Positions 34,310 through 45,626 of a stretch of DNA of 64,000 bases are shown piece after piece (position 1 is the first letter of the stretch; each line of letters opens with the position of its first letter). The stretch is from Saprolegnia diclina VS20 (lineage: Eukaryota > Oomycota > Saprolegniomycetes > Saprolegniales > Saprolegniaceae): assembly GCF_000281045.1 (NCBI RefSeq), contig NW_008246075.1, positions 243,476 through 307,475 on the forward strand. Direction: 5' to 3'. The notes beneath the pieces are model-generated. The model was not told where the DNA came from. It searched no databases and saw only the letters and a program-made list of their open reading frames with translations. A program made the translations under genes and the position numbers.

Positions 34310-36528
34310 ATGATCGGAGCCGTCGCACCAGGCGCCGCCTGCTGTCGATGCCCCAGCGGCGCCGCTGTCGCCTGTGCGGACTGCGACCTCGTCTACTGCG
34401 CCGACTGCGCCGAGGCGCGCCACCGCAAGGGCTCGTTCCAGCGCCATAACGTCACGAGCCTCATCAATGCCACAACTTGCGATGAGTGCTCTGCCGCACC
34501 CGCGACGACGGCCTGCCCTGCGTGCGAGCTCCGGTATTGCGACCCATGTGCCAAGGATGTCCACCGGAACGGAAAGCTCCAGGCCCACCTCGACCTGCTC
34601 ACGCCTTGCAGCAAGGAAGCGGGAAACCAATCGTCCGTGTTGCTGTCGCCGCCACCGCCACCGTTTCTGAGCCCCTTCTCCGCGGCGTCGTCGTCCACCG
34701 ACTCGCCTTTCATGCAGCAGCGGAAGCGCTGGTCCATGTCATCCGACTCGATGACCGGCGACGACACGGACACGGACGTCGACTTGTGGACCAACTGGCG
34801 CGTGTTTGGCAACAACGACCAGCGCCTCTCGGACACGACGCCACTTCCCGCCGCGACCGTACGCTGGAGATACCGATTTCGTGTCATGCTCATGCATTGT
34901 CCTCTGTGTAGTGGATGAACCCGGCGTCGGACGCCATGTCAACGTCCAGCGACGAAGACACCAAGCCGAGTTCGATTTCCGATGCGTTCAAGACGCTGGC
35001 GCTCACGCACTCGTCGTCGTCGCTCTCGTCGGTATGCCCGGTTATCTCCGCGGCAGCCAAACTCATGCCATGGTGTTCTAGGTCTCGGACGAGCCTGAAA
35101 AGCCAATTCGGTCCCGCCTCGTGTCGTGGGAGACGGCCAATGGCACGTACTCGCAGAACGAGCTCGAAGACCTCGTCTCCGCGTTGACGAGCCGATCGCC
35201 GACACGCCATGTCAGCGTGCGCAGTAGCGGGCCCTTCTCCACCGCGCAGTGCGCCAGCATCTACCAGACGATGCAGGTACACAGCTCCACGCTGCTCAAC
35301 AGTCATTGAACGCTATCGTGGATAGAGTCATGGGGACGTTGCTCACTGCAATGCGGCCATGGCGACGCACGGCGTGCTTCTCTACACGTTCTACGAACTC
35401 AAGTCGGCGACGCAAGCCGTGAACGAAGCGACGCCGATGTACGTCGTCGACTACTGCGTGCTGTACGACCATCCATCGCCCAAGTCGCACGCATCTGTCG
35501 AGATTGCGTTTGCCCCGGGGTACGACCGCGGCGTCGTCTCGTCCGACGAGCTGCACTTGATCTGCAGCACACTCGGCGACGTCGTGACCGTGACCGAGCC
35601 GTCGCGCGGCCAATTCCTCGTCGAGTTCAATGATGCACGCGTCGTCGCCCGGGCCATCGGTCTCCTCAGCGAAAAAGGCAACCTCGGTGGCTACGTGTTT
35701 ACGGCCATGCGCGCACCGGCGTCGCCAACCGAGCTCAAAGCGATCGGCCAGTGCCAACTTGCGTCGCAGCGCCATGCGCCGGCGGTCGCCAACCCGGCGC
35801 ACAGCCCCGAAAAGGTGTTTGCGTCCGGGAGCATGCCCATTCCGAACAACACCAACCACCAGACGCAGCAAGTGGGCATTTGGGCCGACCCGCCCATGCC
35901 GCCGCCGTCGCCGCCGATGGACGAGTTCAGCCTCGGCATCGACCGCGTGTACGCAGGCACGGACAAGCGCACGACGCTCATGATCCGCAACATCCCCAAC
36001 AAGTACACGCAAGCGATGCTGCTCGCAGAACTCAACGCGCGCCACGCGGGCAGCTACGATTTCTTTTACCTCCCGATCGACTTCAAAAACAAGTGCAACA
36101 TGGGCTACGCGTTCATCAACTTTATGGAAACCGCCACGATCGGGCCTTTCTACGAGGCGTTCAACGGCCAGCGCTGGCCCAACTTCAACAGCGACAAGGT
36201 CTGCGCCATCTCGTATGCGCGGCTCCAGGGCAAGGCCGCGATGATTGCGCGCTTCCAGAACTCGAGCCTCCTCGAGAAGCACGAGTCGTACCGGCCGCTC
36301 GTCTTCAAGAGCAATGGGCCCAACAAGGGCGCGCTCGAGCCCTTCCCAAGCAGTGGAAAGGCCAAGGTCTTCAAGCCACCGTACCCGCCGCTGCAGATGC
36401 ACCACCCGCAAGGCGACGCGACCGTCTACTACCACCAGAGCGGGTACCACCCCCAGAGCGGATACCACCCGTACCCGATCATGTACCACCGCGCGCACGA
36501 GTACACCAAGCCGCCCGAGTACTCGTAA
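34310..36528 (+). CDS. B-box zinc finger fused to Mei2-like RNA-binding protein
   Basis: Four exons (34310-34858, 34912-35031, 35082-35276, 35326-36528) encode 688 residues. Two B-box-type zinc sites come first: CCRCPSGAAVACADCDLVYC...H and CDECSAAPATTACPAC. After a low-complexity linker, degenerate RRMs follow (HGVLLYTFYELKSATQAV, then QFLVEFNDARVVARAI). The Mei2-specific C-terminal RRM is unmistakable: RTTLMIRNIPNKYTQAML, then DFFYLPIDFKNKCNMGYAFI and WPNFNSDKVCAISYARLQGK. Mei2 proteins bind non-coding or messenger RNA and control meiosis or differentiation. B-boxes normally mediate protein contacts, so the fusion is unusual. The tail has YHPQSGYHP repeats. It converges with the kinesin gene, 112 bp apart. 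Confidence 0.9.
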
Positions 36529-36640
36529 AGCGCTCGTGGGTTGTGATGCGGTCGAAGCGTCGCTTGGTAGTTTTGTATTCTAGCCTTTTATACCAACTTG
36601 TGCAGTTTTGCCACACCCCTTGGTTCTCCTTCATGTCAGA

Positions 36641-39600
36641 CTAGGTGGCGCGCGTCTTCTCCGTGCTGCTGCCAGGCGCCTTGTGCGGAGCTTTGGCCGG
36701 CGACTGCGTCGGAGGGCCTTTGAGCGCAACGCTGCGGCAGCGCTGCGCAAAGTTGAGCGAGCAAAGCGACTCCCACGCGTTCCAGGCCACGGGACTCACG
36801 TTGACAAACATGAGCACCTGCACCACAATTCGCCACGCCATGAGATACAATCTGACAGGTACCTTGGAGTTGCCACTCAGAGATTCTTGGAGCAAAAACG
36901 TCTACACCAAAATGTATCGCATGGTAGGACCAAGGACGGCGACAACGTACGAGCTTCGAGTTGCGGTACGGCACGTGCTTGCTATGGCTGCCAAGCGCCG
37001 CAATGACATCGCCGAGCGACGAGAGCGATCGGTTAATGTGCTGGGCTTCCTTCAAGCGCTGGCCACTCGCCGCTGTCTTGCCTAATGTCCCTATCGTTTG
37101 GCCCAAGAAATGAGGCAGCAAATACGTACTGATGCGCTCCGAGCCCGCGAGGTCAATCAGGTGCAGCTTGGAGATCGCGCGCTTCCCGTCGGCTTTTTGA
37201 ACGCTCGTGATCGTGATTGAGAGCACAAGGTGCGACCGACTGCTATGTTCGTTAAAGTCGTGGCTGCCCACACTCCGGTGCGAGTGCCCGAGTCGCATGA
37301 GGTCCTCGACATCCCGCGTCGACGCCACTTCAACCTCCATGAGGTTATCGACGAACGCGCCGTGCTTGCCCATGCGCACTTCGAGCGCCTTGCGCTCGTC
37401 GCCCGTCGACGTGTCGTCCAAGAGATCCACAATCGTCTCTACAACTACATGACAAAGAGGTAGAGACAAAACGACGCACCGTTGTAGACCTCGAGGATGC
37501 TCAGCTTCATGTCGCATTCCATTGTGCCAGCGCGAAGCCGGTCGTCGCGGACGCGGAAAAGCTCTTCCATGGCACGAAAGTTCACCCCGCGGTCTGCGTC
37601 GGGTCCTTCCATCGTGTGCGTCTTGCCCGACCCGGTCTGGCCGTACGCAAAGATGCAGACACTAGCGCACATCCTCACTCAGAAAAGCACCCACAGGCGA
37701 ACGCTCGACGTACTTGAAGCCGTCCATGGCGCTCACAACAAGCGCTTTGGTTTGTTCAAAGACGTCGGTCTGCGAACTCGACGGCTGCGAAACACGGTGT
37801 GTGAGGCCTTCCGACTCAAACCGAGCGGCAACAGTACCGTGAACACGTGGTCAAACTCAAAAAGGTGCTTTTGGCCCTCGCCGACGACCAAGTCGAGCGC
37901 TTGCGTGTCGTTCGAGCGAAAGAACACGGCTTCGGACGCCGCGTCGCTCTGCAGCTCGACGGGCTGGATGGGTCGGACTCGGCAAAACACTCGGATGTTG
38001 CCGCCGAGTTCCATGACTTTGTTGTGCAGCTGTCGGCGCGCTTTCATCTCTTGCGCGTACAAGAGCGCGAGCTGGTCCTTCTCTGCGAGCGCCGCTAGCA
38101 CCTGCACTGCTGCCTATACGCCCATCGTTGTTTCGTGCACAGCAACGCCAACAACGTACAGTGCGCGCTGCTTCGTCGGCGCCCGCTTGTTTGGCCGCCG
38201 ACAGCTTGGTGTCGAGCGACGACTGCGACGCAGCGAGGTCGTCCGTCAGAGTCTTCATCTGGGCTTCACTGGCCGCCATGGCGGCTTCGAGCTGTTTGCC
38301 TTTGGTTTTGTACTTGGTTACCTACGTCCGTTGGTACAGATAAACAACTTGGAAAGGACATGTGTACATGGGCCTGAAGCATCTGAACCTCCTTGGCGCT
38401 TTCGGTCGCTTTGGCTTCGGCGGCTTGAAGGCTGCATATGTTCAAGTGACGAGAAGGCAACAAATAAGGATTCGTACGCAGCCGTCGACGACTTCTTCTC
38501 CGACTCGAGAACACCAAGCAGCTGTGTCACGTTGGCCTTCTCGGTCGCAATGGCCGCGTTGGCCGTGGCCAAGGCCTACAGCGCGCTCATGAGCACCGTG
38601 CCGACCCTCGTGGTTGCAAATTAACGGTTTGGTGCTCAAGCTTGAGGGCTTGGACCTTGGCCTCGTGCGCGGCCAGCGTCGCCTTCCCACGACCTCACTT
38701 GTGGCGGTTGCTGAAAAAGATAACTGGAGTACCGTGCTCGCATCGGCCAGCGCCGACGATTGCTGTTGCACGTGTGTGGCCGCCGCCTCCTTGAGCGACT
38801 AGAGCCCGCATGGGCCTCACGATCGAGGACCAGGTCGACCAACCTGAATCTCTGCGGTCGTCGACGCCGTGAGCGCATCCAGCTCTTGCTGCAGCGCATC
38901 CCGGGCATCCGTTAGATTGGCCAGCTTTCGTTCGTACCGCTTGAGCTCGTCCTTCTAGTCGCACAAGACGCTTTCGCCAGAACCCTCGATACAAGTAGGC
39001 TACGTGGTCGCTGCCCGCCTCGAGCTCCTTCACGCGCATCTACAGTACCAGCACTACACTCACGGATTGTCGGAGGTAGCGCGTACACTTAGCGTTGTCA
39101 CTTGCTGCCGGAGCTCTTGGTTCTCCTGTGCGACCTTGGACTTGCTCAGCTCGAGCTCCGCTGTGGCCACAACCTATTTGGCCTTTCAGCAATGGCCTCG
39201 GCATTTCAATGACGTACAATCTGCTGCTTGGCGGCGCGCAGCGCTTCGTCCAAGTCGGCGACAGCAGCTTGGTTGGCGCCCGAGGACTCAACGAGCTGCG
39301 CTTCGCGCGCCGTCGCCGCCCTACATCAAGTACTTCATTAGCAAAAGTGCTGACAATGCAGAGCAGAGAGTGTACGCCAGGGCAGCCGCGGCCGTTTCTT
39401 GCGTGGACACTAGCCCATCTGCCCGTGCTTGAGCAGCTCTACGAACACCCACGCATCGACATCGCCGGTATGTAGACTCAGTGCTCCGTACGCGAGATCG
39501 GCGTCCTTCTGGGCGATCGTTGCCTTGAGTGCGTATATCTCAGCGTGGAGCTTCTCGAGGAGGTCGCGGTGCTCGTCGGGCGACGGCAGCGCCACCTACG

Positions 39601-40425
39601 TTCGAGAGCGCTACGCCAAACGATTCGTAAGCAATGCCGTACACTGCTCTTCTTGCGCTGGAGTGGCACCTACGCCCCGTAAGGTTACATTTCGAGGGAT
39701 CAACGTACCTCCTCCAGCTCCATCTCGCTCTCGGAATAGTCGTACTCGAGGTTGGCGTGGGAGCTCGTCGGTGACTGCGCGTCGTAGCCCCAGCTCGACT
39801 GGCTCGCGTACGGCCACGCGGCTTCGTCCGGCGGCGGCGCGAGCATCTGGTGCTTGAGCGCGACCACGTCAACGGGCTCGCCGCTGTGCTGCCGCCGGCG
39901 AATCTCCTGAAAGAGCGAGATGTAATCTCGGTCCGAGGGATGTTCCCAGCGGCTCTCGCCAGTGTGGTCGTTGTAGTAGTACGGCGCGCCCTCGGACGTC
40001 ATGACCTGGTGCCAGCCTATTGGCACGGGCGCGACGAGCGACTCTTTCGCGATCCAGAGAAAGTCCGCGTCAAAGTCCGGGTCCATCCCGAGGTAGCGCG
40101 CGTGTTCCTTGACGCCTTCGAGGAAGAGGTGCGGGTCGAGGCCTTCGACGCCATGGTCGTAGCTACCGATCGACGACGTGGGCGACAGTGGCGCTTGCGA
40201 AGCAGCGTCGACGCCGTCAAAGGCTAGCCCGAGGAGGCTCAAGCCAGCTTGGGTTGCCCGGCGCTGGTCGCCGTCGCGGCGCGACGTGAGCGACCCAAGC
40301 GGCGACGCCTGCTGCAGATACGTAGGCGCGCGCACGGGGCTCATCGAGTTGGCGCGGTGCAAGCGCCGAGCCCCATCGCTCCATGCGATGCTCGTGCTGA
40401 CGGCTCGTGGCGTCCGCTGCGCCAT
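36641..40425 (-). CDS. Kinesin-14 with CEP164-type N-terminal WW module
   Basis: A many-exon gene (about 15 exons; I verified 40425-39709 as the first and traced the rest by frame). Residues 105-165 match the CEP164 N-terminal module: YLGMDPDFDADFLWIAKESL, then a WW domain with APYYYNDHTGESRWEHP. A coiled coil of about 400 residues follows, split by short introns. The C-terminal motor starts at GGNIRVFCRVRP, the kinesin-14 neck. It has the P-loop GQTGSGKT, switch I NEHSSRSH, switch II DLAGSER and VPYRNSKL. Kinesin-14 motors move to microtubule minus ends. The WW module suggests targeting to basal bodies. Intron 1 (39596-39708) is unusually long at 113 nt. Separate genes are possible but no stop or new start divides them. 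Confidence 0.82.
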
Positions 40426-40530
40426 GACCCGCAACCGATGCTCTCTAATCGCACGCAACTGACCGTTACCGGTTCGAGATCGCGCCACCCTTTTTTGTCA
40501 CATCCAAACAAACCAACTGCTCAAAGCTAA

Positions 40531-40589
40531 GAGTGTACATTGTACGAGTGTACATTGTATGATTGTACATTGTATGATTGTACATTGTA
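40531..40589. repeat. Four-copy 15-bp tandem repeat, TGTACATTGTA core
   Basis: Units at 40531-40544 (14 bp visible), 40545-40559, 40560-40574 and 40575-40589 share TGTACATTGTA, varying only at the leading YGAKT bases. It lies about 105 bp upstream of the kinesin ATG and in the 3' flank of the PH gene. Confidence 0.9.
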
Positions 40590-40714
40590 CAAAGAAAGAC
40601 TTCGATGAATCCGACAAGTTCTTTTATCCGTGTCCTCAAGCACCTGGTACAGCTAGGGGCACCGATGCGATAGTACAATAGTATAACAGCAGTGTTCACT
40701 TGTCGGTTGTTAAC

Positions 40715-42693
40715 TTATTCCACGGGCTCGACCTCGATGCGGATCTCGCCGTCGACGTCCAAGTGCGTGGTCATATCGCAGAGGAGTCGCTGGCGGGAGA
40801 TGCCAATGACGCGGCCGATCGCGTGCTCGCCGGCCGTCGGGATAAGCTTGAAGACCATCGTCATCTCGATATCAACGACAGTTTGCCCGTCGAGGAGCTG
40901 GATCGCGACGTCGACGGGCGACACGTCACTCATCTCGGGGCAGAGGCAGTAGTGGGCACTCGAGAGCAAATAGTGTACGGCGTCGAGGACGTCGCCACCG
41001 CCCGTCGTCCGGCTGCTGTAGATGAGCAGCTGCCGCGCGCACGCGAGCGCGTCCATTTCCGAGCTTTTCCGGTGGCTGGATGCGTGCTGGAGGAGCTCGA
41101 TCGCGAGCTCCGAGAGCATGTCTTCAAAGCACGAGCTCGCGTAGAGGCGGCCGTTGATGCGCAGAACGTCGCGCTGGATGTCCTTGAGCGCTTGCGCAAA
41201 GTTCGAGCACTTGAGCCGCCGCGCGCGCAATGATGCGTCCTGCGCCTCCAAGTGCACGTGAAGCCACTTGAGCGGCACGCGAAGACGCAGCGGCGGTGTG
41301 AGCGTCAGCCGTGGCGCGCCGTCTTCGCCTAGGCGAACCTGAAATTCAAATGTGAGTTTAAAGCGCGCGCACCTGTGAGCCGAAGCAGCTGGAGGTACTC
41401 GGGTGCAGTCGCCGTTGACAGCTTTGCCTGGAGCCGTACGAGGTGCTGCTGTGCTTCGACCGCAATCGCTCGGACCCACGCGTCGGTCTCAGCCTTGGAC
41501 GCCACGTCGACGACTTGGCGAAGGACGCCATTTGCGTCAAAGAGCGCGAACGTGTACCGCGCGCACTCGGGCGCGCCCGGACGCACGCTCCACCCCGCCA
41601 GTGCAAACTCCGTGTGCGGTGCGTACTCGCGCTGGATGCGCTGCCCGATGACGTCATCTTGCGCGTCACTGCGCCGGGCGTTGGCGAGCGCAAACATGTA
41701 TTTCTTGGCGGCCTCTGGCGACGGGAAGAGCGAGAGTTTCGCGGCCCACAGCACGGCCCAGCACCGCTGCTTGGTGCGCCAGAGCGCGCCCCACTTGCCG
41801 CAGTCGACGTACCCGTGCATGGCCACGTCGATGCCTGGCTGCAGCAAGATTGGGCGGCGGTCCGTGCGTCGTAATAGCGATAGCAGCGTCGAGGCCGACT
41901 CTTTTAGGATCGGCGACGAGCCCTGGTGGCTGCGCAAGTGCAAGTACAAAAGCCGAAGCTCGTGCTGCAATACGAGCGCGTTCTCGGTGAGTTGCAGCGC
42001 CGCGTGGAGCATCAGGTCATGATGCGAGATGCGAGTGTTGTGCTCGATCTCGAGCGTCGTCAAGTTGAGCGTCGTCGCGAGCCCGGTCGCCTCGATGCGT
42101 CCGAGGTGCGCCTTGCGCCAACGGTCGCGGTCGCCTGCGTCTGGTAGCTCAAACGACGCAGACTCTTCGGTAGCGTTGCTGCTGTCGTTGTTGTTGCTGA
42201 TGCTATCGTTGGCAGCCAGGGGTACGAGCTGGTCGAGAAGCCCGAGCTCGTCGTGGACTGCATCGTCATGCGGATAGAGGCTCAGGTCGACCATTGACGT
42301 CATCGCATCGAGACACACCGTTATGGCCTCGCTGGCTGGCGCATCCACCTCCAACGTCAAAAGATCGCCGTCGGCGAGAACATCGCCGATCGCCTTGGAG
42401 CTGTCCAAGTCTATAGAGCCATGAGCAAAGTTGACGGAGCATGCAAGTCCGACGTTGGTGCGTGCGCCAATGGTACAACTCTGCGGGCTTTGAAGCCGAC
42501 GTGAGCTCCTGTATATGGTCAAAGACGACGCGGAGCTACGGCAGAAGTTGGGCGGCGACGCGTGAGGGGCCGCGGTCGTTACCTGGTGTGCAGCGAGACA
42601 CTGGAAGCGGTAGACGGCGTCGTTGGAGAGCAGGAGCCTACTCATACACGATGCTATAAGATCTGCGCTAGTCACAACCATCGTCGCCATCAT
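40715..42693 (-). CDS. PH-domain protein of unknown function
   Basis: Two exons (42693-41373, 41328-40715; 44-nt intron) give up to 644 residues. A PH domain occupies about residues 300-440: GYVDCGKWGALWRTKQRCWA, then AVLWAAKLSLFPSPEAAKKY and the closing helix KAETDAWVRAIAVEAQQHL. The N-terminal third is acidic and leucine-rich; the C-terminal 200 residues (LKWLHVHLEAQDASLRARR...) are conserved-looking but match no family I know. It probably binds a membrane lipid or partner. The start is uncertain: ATGs at 42693/42690 or at 42644 (MSRLLLSNDAV). Confidence 0.75.
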
Positions 42694-43166
42694 CGGCGTC
42701 GTCGCCAGACTACCTGAAGGAGACCGCTTGGTTCATGCCGGTCTGTGCCATCGCGGCTCGCCGAAATCGAATGATCCAAAGATTCGTTTTTGCCAGAGCA
42801 ATGTTGTCCGGATACGTACACATCGGCATATGCCATGCTTAGCTTGTATTTTCGGCACCTCACCTTGACTGCCGATGCATGGATCGAGCATCCTTCGACG
42901 ATACTCTGGCACATTGAAGCACGCAAAACATACATATAACAAGGCAGCCGTGATCGAAGCAACGACTACGTCCATCCGATAAATGTCCCTCGAGTCCTTG
43001 GAACCTGTCCCGCCTTTTTCTGCTGCGCACGGCAAATTGCCATCGGCATATGCCGCAATTACCTTCTATTAGCGGCACATGGGACGTCATATGCCGTAAA
43101 TAATAGTGAATTTGGCGGCTTATGCCGAATCCGCCCAGATCGACTCAAGTGGTCCATACATCGAAA
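42694..43166. promoter_or_regulatory. Bidirectional promoter with repeated CATATG palindromes
   Basis: The region separates divergent PH and NUP58 starts. It carries GGCATATGCC at 42825-42834 and 43045-43054, both inside an identical 14-mer CATCGGCATATGCC. Variants are CATATGCC at 43088-43095 and GGCTTATGCC at 43117-43126. TCCGGATAC lies at 42807-42815. Confidence 0.65.
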
Positions 43167-44807
43167 ATGGCGTTTTCGTTCGGAGCGAGTGGAGCGAGCG
43201 CGGCGCCGGCCACGGGCGGCTTCTCTTTCGGGGGTGCCTCCGCAGCCCCTGCATCAACAGGCTTCAGCTTTGGTGGCAGCACGCCTGCAGCGACGTCTGC
43301 GGCGCCGGCTTCGACAGGTGGCTTTTCCTTTGGCGGAAGCAGTGGCTCCTCGACGACGACGACGGCAGCTCCGGCGTCAACTGGTTTCAGCTTTGGTGGC
43401 AACTCGACACCGGCGGCTGCGCCTGCCGCGGCTTCGTCCACGGGCTTCAGTTTTGGCGGCAGCTCGACACCAGCGGCCGCGCCAGCATCGACAGGCTTCA
43501 GTTTCGGCGGCGCCAGCGCCACACCTGCGCCTGCATCGACGGGCTTCAGCTTTGGCGGCAGTAACACGACACCTGCACCTGCCTCAACGGGCTTCAGCTT
43601 TGGTGGCGCATCATCGACGCCCGCTGCCGCGCCCGCCTCGACAGGGTTCAATTTCGGTAGTACGGCTGCTGCACCGTCGACGTCGTCCTTTAGCTTTGGC
43701 AGCGCGCCAGCCGCAACGCCGAGCCTCGGCTTTGGTGCTGCCCCAGGCAACACGAAGGCCATCAGCCTCGACACGCGCTTTGAAGACCTCCCGGCCGACG
43801 TGCAGAAGCAGCTCATTGAGTTTGGTACGTTTGTCAAGGAGCAGAGCCGCGAAGAGGCGTCGATCCGCGCGGTCTCTTCGGCCAAGCTGACGCAACTGAA
43901 GGAAAGCACGACGCACCTCGAGCAGGCGGCGCTTGTGCTCCAGAACATCCATGCGCGCCAGGCCAAGAACATTGGCGCGCTCAAGACAGACGTGAAGGAC
44001 CTCGTGGTGCAGGCCGAGAGCGCCGACCAGACCCACTTGCACATGACGAGCGAGACGGGCATCCAGCGCCACGAGCCGATGCCGTCGCCGTACTACTGGT
44101 CGCTCGTCCAGCATTTCGAGAGTCGTCTCGCTACGCTCAAGGGCCAAATGACGGACGTGCATAGCCAACTCCAAGGCGCCAAGCACGATGACGTGTCCAT
44201 GGACGCAGACGAAGCCAGCACCGTGCACATGACGCCCCGCGTGCTCCAGGAGACGTTGCAGAGCCAAAATGAAGCGTTTATGCGCGCGGCGGCCCGGGTC
44301 GCAGACGTCCACGAGCGCGCCGATACGCTCCGCGACCAGTATTTATCCCGGCAGCAGGCGGCGCCCCACGGCTTTGGCCTCGTGCGCAACCCGTTTGAAG
44401 CCGCGGACCGTGTCCAGGCCGAAGAAGAGCGCCGCATCGTCGACCGGATTCGGCTCAGCGCGGCACAGTCGACGTTGCCCGCGTCCTCGTCCACAGCTGT
44501 CGCGACGACGGCGGCGGCACCAACCGCTACTGCGGCGTCGACGCTGTTCTCATTTGGTGCTGCCACAACGCCCGCCCCGGCGGCCGCACCCGCAACGGGC
44601 GGCTTTTCGTTTGGTGCTGCTGCGGCCACGCCCGCCGCCCCCAGCGCCTTTGGCACGAGCTCGTTTGGGGCTGCGGCCACCGGCGCCGTGCCGTCGCTCA
44701 CAAAATCAGTGAGCTTCTCGGGTCTCGGGACGCCGCAGGTGACGCCGGACGCCGGTGCATTTGGCGCCAACAAGTCGGCCCGTCGCCCAAAGACAAAGAA
44801 GCGGTAA
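43167..44807 (+). CDS. NUP58: FG nucleoporin NUP58/NUP45
   Basis: A single exon of 546 residues. The first 190 residues hold about 14 GFSFGG/FG repeats spaced by Ala/Thr/Pro linkers, the cohesive mesh that binds transport receptors. A coiled-coil region follows (about 205-415: ...EDLPADVQKQLIEFGTFVKE..., later SPYYWSLVQHFESRLATLKG) of the NUP58 family, which pairs with NUP54 and NUP62 in the central channel. A shorter FG block and basic tail (KSARRPKTKKR) end the protein. I chose the ATG at 43167 (MAFSFGASG) over the in-frame ATG at 43122 because FG nucleoporins usually start directly in repeats. Confidence 0.92.
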   Translation: MAFSFGASGASAAPATGGFSFGGASAAPASTGFSFGGSTPAATSAAPASTGGFSFGGSSGSSTTTTAAPASTGFSFGGNSTPAAAPAAASSTGFSFGGSSTPAAAPASTGFSFGGASATPAPASTGFSFGGSNTTPAPASTGFSFGGASSTPAAAPASTGFNFGSTAAAPSTSSFSFGSAPAATPSLGFGAAPGNTKAISLDTRFEDLPADVQKQLIEFGTFVKEQSREEASIRAVSSAKLTQLKESTTHLEQAALVLQNIHARQAKNIGALKTDVKDLVVQAESADQTHLHMTSETGIQRHEPMPSPYYWSLVQHFESRLATLKGQMTDVHSQLQGAKHDDVSMDADEASTVHMTPRVLQETLQSQNEAFMRAAARVADVHERADTLRDQYLSRQQAAPHGFGLVRNPFEAADRVQAEEERRIVDRIRLSAAQSTLPASSSTAVATTAAAPTATAASTLFSFGAATTPAPAAAPATGGFSFGAAAATPAAPSAFGTSSFGAAATGAVPSLTKSVSFSGLGTPQVTPDAGAFGANKSARRPKTKKR

Positions 44808-45111
44808 ATGGCATAATATGTTCTTGGTCCCTTGCGGTCACCTTCTACATAAATTGCAGCGTCAACTCCACATCGCACAATGCCACCGAGGTGTACCTAT
44901 CCATGAAGGGGTCTACAGTCCTGTGCAAGTCGACAGTATCCTGCCAAACACGCCCAACGACGATGATGAATGAAGCGCGCTAGGATCTACTGCTATCCAA
45001 CTTGCATCGTGGTGAGCGTTCTTCTAGAGTTGAGACTCTGCACTGTTGTGCCAAAGACATCTCCACGTATCAATATATATATTACAAATTCAAAATGACT
45101 ACGCTAAATAA

Positions 45112-45558
45112 CTACTCACGGTGGACGTTGTTGCCGACGGTGGCCTATGCATCACGATAGTTTCTAGCTCACCAAGTAGATCACACGTACCGATTGCAGT
45201 GCCGCGGCCGTCGCAACACGCTCCATCGTGACGTGCTGAGCCAGAAATACCTGGTCCCGGCCGACGGCCTGGAGCTCGTTGCGAGTCGTGTCGAGAGCAG
45301 CAGCGACGCGGACATCGCTCGTTGTCACCAGAACGTGGATGTGTCGAAGCTTGTCATCAAGCGTCGTCATCCAAGCTTGAAGACGAAGAAGCCCGCTGGA
45401 CATGGCACGCTCCAACTCGTGACTGCGGCGGAGCTCGTTGCGCAGGTCGCGCAGCTCGGCCTCCTGTTCGGGCTGCGCGGGTAGCGTGTGCGTCCCGCGC
45501 GATAGTATACCATTTGCCGCTCTACAGTAACCCATACCTTTGTGACGTATCGATTCAT
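45112..45558 (-). CDS. Small coiled-coil protein
   Basis: Three exons (45558-45538, 45472-45191, 45144-45112) with introns of 65 and 46 nt make 111 residues. The short first exon MNRYVTK leads into a coiled coil (EQEAELRDLRNELRRSHELE) and a second helical part with LRHIHVLVTTSDVRVAAALD. The C-terminus is ATVGNNVHRE if the 46-nt intron is used; unspliced, it would stop at 45164. The function is unknown. Confidence 0.6.
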
Positions 45559-45626
45559 GGTGTATTATATCAGAGGTGCTGCAAGAGATCCTTGCGCCGC
45601 GAAAGACTAATGGTAGGGGCCAGCGC

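Noticed and set aside
45164-45558. Small coiled-coil protein ending at 45164 without a last intron
   Set aside because: A 46-nt intron with a GTACGT donor closes in frame to a stop at 45112 and fits the genome's intron pattern better; kept as the alternative.
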